Source: an uncultured bacterium
Lineage (GTDB): Bacteria > Methylomirabilota > Methylomirabilia > Rokubacteriales > CSP1-6
Reading direction: 5' to 3'
Assembly (NCBI GenBank): GCA_946479205.1
Contig: CAMLFJ010000112.1
Span: 1-8,449 of the forward strand
DNA length: 8,449 nucleotides
How positions within the stretch are numbered: position 1 is the stretch's first letter; every line of letters starts with the position of its first letter. Shown here one piece after another: positions 1 through 6,531 of this stretch. The notes beneath the pieces were generated by a model. It did no database searches, was not told where the DNA came from, and was given only the letters and a program-made list of their open reading frames with translations. A program made the position numbers and the translations under genes.

Positions 1-794
1 AGGGCCATCCCTACGGGCGCCCCGTGCTGGGTGCCGCGGAAGACCTGCGGGGCGCCACCCAGGCGACACTACGCGGCTTCTACAAGCGCCACTACGTACC
101 GGACAACATGGCGCTGGTCGTGGTCGGTCCCGTCAAGCCGGCGGAGGTCCGCGCGGCCGCGGTGGCCGCCTTCGGCGCGATCCCCCGGGCCGGCTACACC
201 CGACAGGCGCTGCCGGCGCCGGTGCCGCTCGACGGTGTGCGCGCGCGGTCCGTGGAGCGCTCGGAGCGACAGACGCAGCTCGGCCTCGCGTGGCTGGCGC
301 CGCCGCTCGGTCATCCCGACATGGCGGCGGTGGACGTGCTGAGCCACATCCTGGGCGGCTCCCGCAGCTCGCGGCTCAACCAGGCGCTGCGCGAGAGGGC
401 GCGGCTGGTCTCCGGGATCAGCGGCTGGTACGGCGCGCTCCAGGGCGCGGGCGCGGTCGGCGTCACCGCGCAGCTCGAGGGTGCGGACCGGGCGGCGGTG
501 GAGCGCGGCATCCTGGCCGAGATCCGGCGCATCCAGACCGACGGCGTGACGCCGGAGGAGCTGGCCCGCTCGATCACCGCCTCCGAGGCCCAGCGCGAGT
601 TCTCGCGCGAGACCGTGGAGGGCCTGGCCCTGGCGTACGGCCGCGCCGAGACCACCTGGAGCCTGGAGGCCGAGCGCGCCTACCTGGATCGCGTGCGCGC
701 GGTGACGGGCGCGCAGGTGCAGGAGGCGGCGCGCCGCTACCTCGGCGACTCCTACGCGCGGCTGGCCTTCGTGCCGCGCGGGCGCGCCCAGTGA
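1..794 (+). CDS. M16 family zinc peptidase, C-terminal part (5' end outside window)
   Basis: The reading frame is open from base 3 to the TGA at 792-794, giving 263 visible residues. It opens at once with the family motif HPYGRPVLG, which in M16 proteins lies well inside the N-terminal domain, so the true start and the expected HxxEH zinc motif lie upstream of the window; a GTG at 24 is an internal Val codon, not the start. The visible part holds the end of the N-terminal domain (NMALVVVG strand) and the C-terminal M16 domain (GGSRSSRL, then LRERARLV). The substrate-binding Arg of the family R/Y pair is present (codon 390-392), but the Tyr position is Ser (codon 411-413). The next gene is a paralogue that overlaps it by 4 bases and carries the intact R/Y pair. 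I infer that this is the zinc-bearing subunit of a heterodimer acting in the cell envelope; its active site cannot be checked here. Confidence 0.9.
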   Translation, partial: GHPYGRPVLGAAEDLRGATQATLRGFYKRHYVPDNMALVVVGPVKPAEVRAAAVAAFGAIPRAGYTRQALPAPVPLDGVRARSVERSERQTQLGLAWLAPPLGHPDMAAVDVLSHILGGSRSSRLNQALRERARLVSGISGWYGALQGAGAVGVTAQLEGADRAAVERGILAEIRRIQTDGVTPEELARSITASEAQREFSRETVEGLALAYGRAETTWSLEAERAYLDRVRAVTGAQVQEAARRYLGDSYARLAFVPRGRAQ

Positions 795-2092
795 GCCGGC
801 GCCGCGCGGCCGCGCTCACGGTGGCGGTGACCCTCGGCTGGGCCGGGGCGGGGACCGCGGCGGCCCAGCCGGCCCGCCAGCAGCTCCCCAACGGCCTGAC
901 CGTCCTGGTGCGGGAGAACACGGCGACCGCGGTCACCGCGGCCTCGCTGATCGTGCGCATGGGCTCTCGCGGGGAGACCGAGGACGACGCGGGCATCAGC
1001 CATCTCCTCCAGCAGGTGCTGCTGAAGGGGACCGAGAAGCGCTCGGCGCTGGAGATCGCCGAGACCGCGGAGGATCTGGGCGGCGGCATCGGCGCCTCCG
1101 CCGACCTGGACTACTCCGAGATCCGGGCCACCGCGCTCGCGCGAAACTGGCGCACGATGCTCGAGCTGATCGCCGACGTGGCGCTCCGGCCCACGCTGCC
1201 CGCCGCCGAGATCGACGGCGAGCGCCGCGCCACGCTGACCGCGCTCCGCAGCCGTCAGGACCAGCCGTTCTCCCTGGCGCTCGACACGCTCATGAGCCGC
1301 GTCTACGGCGATCACCCGTACGGTCGACCGGTCCTGGGCCGGCCCGCCGCGCTGGAGCGCATCGACCGCGCCCGCCTGGTCGCGCATCACCAGCGGTTCT
1401 ACCGGGCCCCGCGCATGATCCTGGCGGTGAGCGGCGACGTGGACACGCGCCTCGTGATGGCGGAGGTGGCGCGCCTGTTCGCCCGTGCGCCTACCGGCCC
1501 CGCGGACCCCGAGCCCACGCTGCCCGCCGCCGCGGCCCGGGCGGACCGCACCGTGATCGTGAAGGCGTCGGCGCAGGCCCAGGTCCTCGCCGGCTTCCTC
1601 GCTCCGCCCACATCGCACGCCGATTACGCGGCGGTCAAGGTGCTGGCCACCGCGCTGGGCGGCGGCATGGCCGGCCGGCTCTTCACCGAGGTGCGCGACA
1701 AGCAGGGCCTGGCCTACTCGACGGGCGGCGCCTACCCGTCGCGGGAAGGCCCGGGCGTGCTCTTCACCCAGCTCGGCACCGCGCCGGCCAACCAGGCCCG
1801 GGCGGAGGCCGCGATGCTGGGGGAGATCGAGCGCATCCGCGGCGAGCCGGTGAGCCCGGGAGAGCTGGCGCGCGCCAAGGGCTATCTCCTCGGGAACTTC
1901 GCGCTGGACCGGCGCACCAACGCGCGCCTGTCCTGGTACGACGGCTTCTTCGAGTCGCTCGGGGTCGGGCCCGGATTCGCCGAGCGCTACGTGCGCGCGG
2001 TGGAGGCGGTGACCGCGGATGACGTGCAGCGGGTCGCGCGAACGTATCTGAGCGCGCCCACCGTGGTCACGCTCGGGCCCGCGGCGCAGTAG
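791..2092 (+). CDS. M16 family peptidase-like protein, non-catalytic subunit, exported
   Basis: This 433-residue protein starts at a GTG that overlaps the upstream stop (GTGA). That start gives a clean signal peptide: Arg-rich residues 2-5, a hydrophobic stretch to about 20, and a likely cleavage after TAAA at 22-25 or one residue later. The frame stays open further upstream, but that stretch lies inside the preceding gene in another frame. The mature protein has two M16 domains, roughly 30-230 and 245-433. The zinc site is broken. The HxxEH motif reads HLLQQ (71-75), so the catalytic Glu and second His are both Gln, and the downstream Glu ligand position appears to be Ala151. The substrate-binding pair is intact (Arg302 and Tyr309 in EVRDKQGLAYS). 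This is the known pattern of M16B heterodimers in which one partner holds zinc and the other the R/Y pair. I infer a periplasmic partner of the upstream protein. No Shine-Dalgarno is visible, consistent with translational coupling. Confidence 0.92.
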   Translation: MSRRRAAALTVAVTLGWAGAGTAAAQPARQQLPNGLTVLVRENTATAVTAASLIVRMGSRGETEDDAGISHLLQQVLLKGTEKRSALEIAETAEDLGGGIGASADLDYSEIRATALARNWRTMLELIADVALRPTLPAAEIDGERRATLTALRSRQDQPFSLALDTLMSRVYGDHPYGRPVLGRPAALERIDRARLVAHHQRFYRAPRMILAVSGDVDTRLVMAEVARLFARAPTGPADPEPTLPAAAARADRTVIVKASAQAQVLAGFLAPPTSHADYAAVKVLATALGGGMAGRLFTEVRDKQGLAYSTGGAYPSREGPGVLFTQLGTAPANQARAEAAMLGEIERIRGEPVSPGELARAKGYLLGNFALDRRTNARLSWYDGFFESLGVGPGFAERYVRAVEAVTADDVQRVARTYLSAPTVVTLGPAAQ

Positions 2093-2098
2093 CCGGCC

Positions 2099-2794
2099 GT
2101 GTTCCCCCTCAAGGACGACAACCCTTCCCAGAGCACCCCGATCATCACGATCGGCCTGATCCTGGCCAACGCGCTGGTCTTCCTCTATCAGTTCTCGCTG
2201 GAGGTGGGCGGCGGGCAGGGGGCGCAGGCCGGGCAGGCCTTCATCGAGGAGTTCGGCCTGGTGCCCTGCCGGCTGACCGGCGCCTGCCGTGTGGCGATGG
2301 ACCTGCCGTCTCCGATCCTGACGATCTTCAGCTCGATGTTCATGCACGGGGGCCTCTTCCACATCGCGGGCAACATGCTCTACCTGTGGATCTTCGGGAA
2401 CAACGTCGAGGACGTCCTGGGCCACGGCCGCTACCTGGTCTTCTACCTCGCCTCCGGCGTGGCGGCCGCGCTGGCCCAGACCGCCATCGGTCCATCCTCG
2501 GCGGTGCCCATGGTGGGCGCGAGCGGCGCGGTGTCGGGGGTGCTCGGCGCCTACCTGGTGCTGTTCCCGCACGCCCACGTGACCACGCTGATCATCCTGG
2601 GCTTCTTCTTCCGCCTCGTGAAGATCCCCGCGGTGATCGTACTGGGCTTCTGGATCGTGTTGCAGGTGCTCAACGGGCTCGGGAGCTTCGGGGCGAGCGG
2701 CGGGGTGGCCTTCTTTGCCCATATCGGAGGCTTCCTGGCCGGCATGGGGCTCCTGTTCGTGATGAGACCCCGGGCCGGCGCCCGCGCCGGCTGA
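2099..2794 (+). CDS. Rhomboid family intramembrane serine protease
   Basis: The product is a 231-residue polytopic membrane protein that should cleave transmembrane helices within the bilayer. The catalytic dyad is visible: Ser142 in GASGAVSG and His208 in AHIGG. The oxyanion and structural motif H83-GGLFH88-IAGN92 and the following LWIFGNNVE are also typical. I count about six hydrophobic segments: near 14-33, 78-100, 111-129, 138-157, 160-195 (two close segments) and 202-222. The GTG start gives the usual family opening MFPLKDDNP and lies 6 bases after the M16 stop, so the gene probably shares that transcript, although no clear Shine-Dalgarno is seen. The first extracytoplasmic loop (about 36-75) contains a Cys57/Cys63 pair. 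Family membership is secure; the substrate cannot be predicted. The C-terminal codons form a strong hairpin in the mRNA. Confidence 0.95.
   Translation: MFPLKDDNPSQSTPIITIGLILANALVFLYQFSLEVGGGQGAQAGQAFIEEFGLVPCRLTGACRVAMDLPSPILTIFSSMFMHGGLFHIAGNMLYLWIFGNNVEDVLGHGRYLVFYLASGVAAALAQTAIGPSSAVPMVGASGAVSGVLGAYLVLFPHAHVTTLIILGFFFRLVKIPAVIVLGFWIVLQVLNGLGSFGASGGVAFFAHIGGFLAGMGLLFVMRPRAGARAG
2774..2791 (+). terminator. Possible weak terminator hairpin at the end of the rhomboid gene
   Basis: GCCGGCG (2774-2780) and CGCCGGC (2785-2791) are perfect inverted arms around a 4-base loop, extendable by one G-U pair. The stem covers the last sense codons and touches the TGA (2792-2794). No run of T follows, only TTCGTTC, so this is not a canonical intrinsic terminator. 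Its place at the boundary between the protease block and the promoter before tlyA makes a partial terminator or 3' stabilising hairpin plausible. In sequence this GC-rich such arms can also arise by chance. Confidence 0.35.
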
Positions 2795-2795
2795 A

Positions 2796-2833
2796 TTCGT
2801 TCCCGGAGGGGGTTCGGCTATATAATTGTGACC
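2796..2833 (+). promoter_or_regulatory. Putative sigma70-type promoter for the tlyA operon
   Basis: A perfect TATAAT hexamer lies at 2821-2826 in a short AT-rich island, which stands out against the surrounding GC-rich sequence. No good -35 box is present: hexamers at the right spacing (2797-2804) match TTGACA at only about two positions, and there is no TG extension before the -10. Transcription would begin near 2833, leaving about 40 bases before the leader ORF and about 155 bases before tlyA. The site lies in the only sizeable gap of the window, directly before the tlyA-nadK-recN cluster. Confidence 0.55.
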
Positions 2834-2858
2834 GTTGTGATTTCTGGCACGGTCTCTG

Positions 2859-2872
2859 GGGCTTAGGAGCCC
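2859..2872 (+). promoter_or_regulatory. Shine-Dalgarno in a small hairpin before the leader ORF
   Basis: GGGCT (2859-2863) and AGCCC (2868-2872) form a 5-bp stem with a TAGG loop. The sequence AGGAG (2865-2869) is split between the loop and the 3' arm and sits 5 bases before the ATG at 2875. This is a well-spaced ribosome binding site for the 38-codon ORF, and folding would partly hide it. The pairing is seen directly; a regulatory role is inference. Confidence 0.4.
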
Positions 2873-2874
2873 GC

Positions 2875-2991
2875 ATGAACGCGGTCGAGCCGTTCCCTCA
2901 CCAGCAGCGGTCCACCGTCGTTCTCTGCGATCGTCCGCCCTGCCATCTGCTGGCCGAAGGCGCGGGCGGCACAAGAAAGGAGCCGGCGTGA
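2875..2991 (+). CDS. Possible 38-residue leader peptide upstream of tlyA
   Basis: This short ORF has an ATG with a good Shine-Dalgarno (AGGAG, 5 bases upstream) and ends in a TGA that overlaps the tlyA GTG as GTGA, the same junction seen at tlyA/nadK and between the two M16 genes. It is the first ATG downstream of the predicted transcription start. The product is hydrophilic, with one CDRPPC (Cys18, Cys23) segment and a basic TRKEP near the end. It has no signal peptide, no membrane segment and no recognised family. There is no run of one amino acid, so a classical amino-acid attenuation leader is not evident. About 8 of 37 codons end in A or T, more than in the neighbouring genes, so the coding signature is weak. 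It may couple translation into tlyA, or it may be an untranslated leader that happens to be open. Confidence 0.35.
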   Translation: MNAVEPFPHQQRSTVVLCDRPPCHLLAEGAGGTRKEPA

Positions 2992-3905
2992 AGAGGTCCC
3001 CAAAGAAGCGTGGCCTGTCGAAACCCGCCCCGCCACGGAAGCCAGCACCCCCGGTCCGCGGAAAGACGGCGGCCGTGCCCGAACGAGCCCCGGTCGAGAC
3101 TCGCGCAAAAACAAAAATCCGTCTCGACGTCGCGCTGGTGGAGCGCAAGCTCCTCGAATCGCGCGAGAAGGCGGCGCGCGTGATCCTGGCCGGGGACGTG
3201 ATGGTGGACGGGCAACGGGTGGACAAGGCGGGCGCGCTCGTCGCGCCCAGCGCGCGCATCGAGCTGGCCGCGCGCCCGCGCTTCGTGAGCCGGGGCGGCG
3301 ACAAGCTGGCGCACGCGCTCGCCACGTTCGCGATCGAGCCCAGGGGACGCGTGGCCATCGACGTGGGCGCGTCCACCGGCGGGTTCACCCACTGCCTGCT
3401 GGAGCAGGGCGCGGTGAAGGTCTACGCGGTGGACGTGGGGCAGGGCCAGCTCGACGCGAAGCTGCGCGCCGACGGGCGCGTGGTGGTGATGGAGAAGACG
3501 AACGCGCGCAACCTGCCGATCGATTCCTTCCCCGAGTCGCCCGATCTGGCCACCGTGGATATTTCATTTATCTCGCTCGAGAAGGTGCTCCCGTCCGTGT
3601 TCAACGTGCTCACCTCGAAGGGGGAGGCGGTGGTGCTGGTGAAGCCCCAGTTCGAGGTCGGCAAGGGGCAGGTGGGCAAAGGCGGGGTGGTGCGGGACAG
3701 CTCCCACCACCGGGCGGTGGTCGCCCGGGTGGCGCGCTTCGCGGTGCTGCACGGCTGGCACGTGCGCGGCGTCACCGCGTCGCCGCTCAAGGGCCCCAAG
3801 GGCAACCGCGAGTTCTTCCTTCTTCTCACCAAGACCGGCCGCACCCTCACCGAGCTGGACGCGCTGATCGCCCAGACCACCGCGGAGGAGGTGCCGGTGC
3901 CGTGA
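2988..3905 (+). CDS. tlyA: TlyA family RNA 2'-O-methyltransferase (S4 plus FtsJ-like domains)
   Basis: This 305-residue protein belongs to the TlyA/hemolysin A family, whose characterised members 2'-O-methylate cytidines of rRNA using S-adenosylmethionine. An S4 RNA-binding domain spans about 45-105 (RLDVALVERKLLESREKA, then VSRGGDKL), followed by a Rossmann methyltransferase domain at about 120-283 with the SAM loop DVGASTGGFT (125-134). The FtsJ-type K-D-K-E tetrad can be assigned to Lys106, Asp191, Lys219 and Glu275; the spacings of 85, 28 and 56 equal those I recall for the Mycobacterium tuberculosis protein. The GTG start has a strong Shine-Dalgarno (AAAGGAG, 2976-2982, 5-base gap). Unusually, about 44 Lys/Arg/Pro/Ala-rich residues precede the S4 domain, where most homologues begin directly. 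The only other usable start in that tail is GTG 3075, without a convincing ribosome site. Haemolytic activity in this family is disputed, so I name it by the methyltransferase fold. Confidence 0.95.
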   Translation: MKRSPKKRGLSKPAPPRKPAPPVRGKTAAVPERAPVETRAKTKIRLDVALVERKLLESREKAARVILAGDVMVDGQRVDKAGALVAPSARIELAARPRFVSRGGDKLAHALATFAIEPRGRVAIDVGASTGGFTHCLLEQGAVKVYAVDVGQGQLDAKLRADGRVVVMEKTNARNLPIDSFPESPDLATVDISFISLEKVLPSVFNVLTSKGEAVVLVKPQFEVGKGQVGKGGVVRDSSHHRAVVARVARFAVLHGWHVRGVTASPLKGPKGNREFFLLLTKTGRTLTELDALIAQTTAEEVPVP

Positions 3906-4759
3906 AGCGGCTGGGTATCGTCGCCAAGACCGACCGGGAGGAAGCCCGCACCGTGGTGCCGCAGCTGCTCGAGTGGTGCGCGGCCCGCGGGATCCAGCCG
4001 GTGCTCGAGAAGGAGACGGCGGCGCTCTGCCCCGAGGCGACGGTGCCGATGGCGGGGCGGCCGGAGCTGCCGGCCCAGTCCGATCTCCTGCTCGTCCTGG
4101 GCGGCGACGGCACCCTGCTCAGCATGGCGCGCCTGGTCGGCGATCTCGGCGTGCCGATCCTGGGCGTCAACCTCGGCGGCCTCGGCTTCCTGACCGCGCT
4201 GACCCTGGACGAGCTGTTTCCGGCCCTGGAGTCCTACCTGCGCGGGGAGCTGGTCATCGAGGAGCGCATGCTGCTCGAGGCCCGGGTGTTCCGGCAGGGC
4301 GAACGGCTCGGTGAGTACGCCGCGCTCAACGACGTGGTGATCACCAAGTCGGCGATGAGCCGCATCATCCGGCTCGAGGTGGCGGTGGACGGGGTGTTCG
4401 CCACCGGCTACCGGGCGGACGGGCTCATCCTCTCCACTCCGACCGGCTCGACCGCCTACTGCCTCTCGGCGGGCGGCCCCATCGTGTTCCCGACCATGGA
4501 CGCGGTGGTGCTCACCCCGATCTGCTCGCACACCCTCACCAACCGCCCGATCGTGCTGCCGGCCACCCAGCGCATCTCGATCGCCCTGCTCACCGATCAG
4601 GACGTCATGCTGACCCTGGACGGCCAGGTGGGCTTCGCCCTCAAGGCGCACGACGTCGTCGAGGTGCGCCGGGCCACCGCCCGGACCCGGCTCCTCCGCG
4701 TGCCCCAGAAGAACTTCTTCTCGGTGCTCCGCACGAAGCTCAAGTGGGGCGAGCGATAA
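3902..4759 (+). CDS. nadK: NAD kinase (ATP/polyphosphate-dependent)
   Basis: The product phosphorylates NAD+ at the 2' position to make NADP+, in the cytosol. The 285-residue length is normal for bacterial NadK. The signature motifs are in order: GGDGT (67-71) with the catalytic Asp69, the NLGGLGFLT segment (90-98), the NAD-binding NDVVI (143-147), TPTGSTAY (179-186), then GGPIVFPTMDAVVLTPI running into HTLTNRP, and LDGQ (239-242). No key residue is missing. The GTG start overlaps the tlyA stop as GTGA, and a purine-rich GGAGGAGG (3884-3891) lies 10 bases upstream inside tlyA, so translation is probably both coupled and self-supported. The stop is TAA, 35 bases before recN. The tlyA-nadK-recN order is widespread in bacteria and supports cotranscription. 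Confidence 0.97.
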   Translation: MKRLGIVAKTDREEARTVVPQLLEWCAARGIQPVLEKETAALCPEATVPMAGRPELPAQSDLLLVLGGDGTLLSMARLVGDLGVPILGVNLGGLGFLTALTLDELFPALESYLRGELVIEERMLLEARVFRQGERLGEYAALNDVVITKSAMSRIIRLEVAVDGVFATGYRADGLILSTPTGSTAYCLSAGGPIVFPTMDAVVLTPICSHTLTNRPIVLPATQRISIALLTDQDVMLTLDGQVGFALKAHDVVEVRRATARTRLLRVPQKNFFSVLRTKLKWGER

Positions 4760-4794
4760 GATACAGTTGAGCGCCGCGCGGCGGAGGCCGTAGC

Positions 4795-6522
4795 ATGGCC
4801 GGAGCGATGCTGCGCGAGCTGTCGATTCGCAACCTGGCGGTGGTGGAAGAGGCGGTGGTGCCGTTCGCCGCCGGTCTCAACGTGCTCACCGGCGAGACCG
4901 GCGCCGGCAAGTCCATCGTGGTGGACGCCCTCCTGCTCCTCACCGGCGCCCGCGCCCAGCTCGACTGGATCCGCACCGGAGCCGACACCGCGGTGGTGGC
5001 CGCGGTGTTCGACATCGATCCCGCCGGCCCGGTGGCCGCGCTGCTCGACGAGGCCGGGCACCGGCCGGGCGACGGCGAGCTCGTCATCAAGCGCGAGCTC
5101 GCGCGCACCGGCCGGCACCGCGCCTTCGTCAACGACGCGCCCGCCACCGTGGGCCTGCTCGAGCGGCTGGGCGAGCTCCTGGTGGAGCTCCACGGCCAGC
5201 ACGAGCACCAGCGCCTGCTGGAGCCGGCGCGGCAGCTCCTCCTCCTGGACCGCTTCGCGGGAGCGGACGAGCGCCGCGAGCGACTGGGCGCGCTGGTGCG
5301 CCAGTGGGACGAGGCGCGAGGCACGCTCCTGCGCTTGCAAGAAGAAATGCGCGAGGGAGCCCGCCAGGAAGATCTCTACCGCTTCCAGCTCTCCGAGATC
5401 GACGGCCTCCAGCTCAGGGACGGCGAGGAGGACGAGCTCCGGGCCGAGCGCGGGCGGCTGCAGCACGCCGAGCGGATCGCGGCCGGGCTGCAGGAAGCGC
5501 TCGGCCTGCTCTACGAGGACCCGCAGTCGGCGGCGAGCCGGCTCGCGCGCGCGGCCGCGCTGCTGCGCGACGTCTCACGCCACGAGCCGGAGGCCGCCGC
5601 GCCCATCGAGGCGATCGAGGGCGCGCAGGCCTACGTGGAGGACGTGGTCGGCCGGGCCCGCGCGCTCCGCGACCGCGCGGTCTTCGATCCCGAGCGGCTC
5701 GAGCAGATCGACACCCGGCTCGACGCCATCGTGAAGCTCAAGCGCAAGTACGGCGACTCGGTGGCCGCGATCCTCGCCCACCGGCACGAGGTCGCGGCGG
5801 CCCTCGACCGGATCACGCGCCACGACGCGATCGCGGAGGAGATGGAGCGCGCGGTGGCCGAGGCAGCGTCGGCGGCGGGCGCCGAGGCGGCCGCGCTGTC
5901 CGACGCCCGCACCCGCGGCGCGGAGAAGCTCGAGCGCCTCATCCAGAAGGAGATCCGCGGGCTCGGGATGGAGCACGGACGCTTCCGCGTGGCCCTGCGG
6001 CGGGAGCCGGCGGCCCCGGGCGAGCTCGGATCGGCCGAGGGGGGCTGGCGGGTGGGGCCGCGGGGCGCCGAGACCGCCGAGCTGCTGCTCTCGGCCAACC
6101 CGGGCGAGGATCTGCGGTCGCTGGCCAAGGTGGTCTCGGGAGGCGAGCTCTCGCGCGTGATGCTGGCCGCCAAGACGGTCCTGGCCGCCGCGGACGACGT
6201 GCCGGTGCTGGTCTTCGACGAGGTGGACGCGGGCATCGGCGGCCGCGTGGCCGACGTGGTGGGCCAGAAGCTCCGGGCCTCCGCGGAGGGGCGCCAGGTC
6301 CTCTGCGTGACGCACCTGGCCCCGATCGCCGCCTACGCGGGGCATCACCTGCTGGTCGAGAAGCGGGTGACCCGCGGCGCCACGCGCACCTCGGTGACCC
6401 CGCTCCGGGAGGCCGCCCGCGTTGACGAGGTCGCGCGCATGCTGGGCGGCGAGCGGGTGACCGACACCTCGCGCCGTCACGCCCGGGAGCTCCTGCGAGG
6501 CTCGGCGGGTGGTGTAAGATGA
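4795..6522 (+). CDS. recN: DNA repair protein RecN
   Basis: RecN is an SMC-like ATPase that acts on DNA double-strand breaks with RecA. The 575 residues are near the family's usual length. Seen in order are: an N-terminal head starting LRELSIRNLAVVEEAVVPF, Walker A GETGAGKS (33-40), the family motif HGQHEHQRLL (133-142), two helical coiled-coil arms (about 155-235 and 280-390), LGMEHGRF (390-397), the ABC signature SGGELSR (448-454), Walker B VLVFDEVDAGIGG (471-483) and the His-switch VTHLAPIA (505-512). All ATPase residues are present. I chose ATG 4795 because GGAGG (4783-4787) lies 7 bases upstream. ATG 4807, which gives the more usual MLRELSIRN opening, has only GGAG 2 bases away and is the alternative. 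No LexA box of the E. coli type is visible in the 35-base leader. The gene ends 9 bases before secA. Confidence 0.97.
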   Translation: MAGAMLRELSIRNLAVVEEAVVPFAAGLNVLTGETGAGKSIVVDALLLLTGARAQLDWIRTGADTAVVAAVFDIDPAGPVAALLDEAGHRPGDGELVIKRELARTGRHRAFVNDAPATVGLLERLGELLVELHGQHEHQRLLEPARQLLLLDRFAGADERRERLGALVRQWDEARGTLLRLQEEMREGARQEDLYRFQLSEIDGLQLRDGEEDELRAERGRLQHAERIAAGLQEALGLLYEDPQSAASRLARAAALLRDVSRHEPEAAAPIEAIEGAQAYVEDVVGRARALRDRAVFDPERLEQIDTRLDAIVKLKRKYGDSVAAILAHRHEVAAALDRITRHDAIAEEMERAVAEAASAAGAEAAALSDARTRGAEKLERLIQKEIRGLGMEHGRFRVALRREPAAPGELGSAEGGWRVGPRGAETAELLLSANPGEDLRSLAKVVSGGELSRVMLAAKTVLAAADDVPVLVFDEVDAGIGGRVADVVGQKLRASAEGRQVLCVTHLAPIAAYAGHHLLVEKRVTRGATRTSVTPLREAARVDEVARMLGGERVTDTSRRHARELLRGSAGGVR

Positions 6523-6531
6523 GGCCCGGAC

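Noticed and set aside
290..790. Upstream extension of the second M16 frame into the first M16 gene
   Set aside because: This stretch overlaps the first gene in another frame and is low-complexity Gly/Arg. Starting at GTG 791 gives an immediate signal peptide and the normal M16 length.
2795..2987. Structural RNA gene (tRNA, SRP RNA, 6S RNA) in the gap before tlyA
   Set aside because: I see no TTCGA T-loop with acceptor pairing, no SRP loop motif and no 6S-like long paired stem. The gap is better explained as a promoter and leader.
752..3388. 878-codon open frame on the - strand
   Set aside because: It lies opposite the second M16 gene, the rhomboid gene and the start of tlyA, all of which have clear family motifs. 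Its product is Arg/His/Gly-rich low-complexity sequence with no recognisable domain. Long antisense frames are expected where third codon positions are nearly all G or C.
3422..4651. 409-codon open frame on the - strand opposite tlyA and nadK
   Set aside because: Composition is shadow-like, there is no domain, and both sense genes are fully supported by motifs.
4755..4794. SOS (LexA) box before recN
   Set aside because: ACAG occurs at 4763-4766, but no CTGT lies at the required spacing, so the E. coli type box is absent. Other LexA recognition types cannot be judged by eye.
5304..6425. 373-codon + strand frame inside recN
   Set aside because: It is an alternative frame of recN that reads as Arg/Gly/Ala/Pro-rich sequence without motifs, while the recN frame carries the complete ABC ATPase signature.
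6515..6520. TAAGAT as a -10 box for secA
   Set aside because: A start about 7 bases downstream would leave only about 5 bases before the secA ATG and exclude its GAGG ribosome site. There is no -35 box, and the hexamer lies in the last codons of recN.
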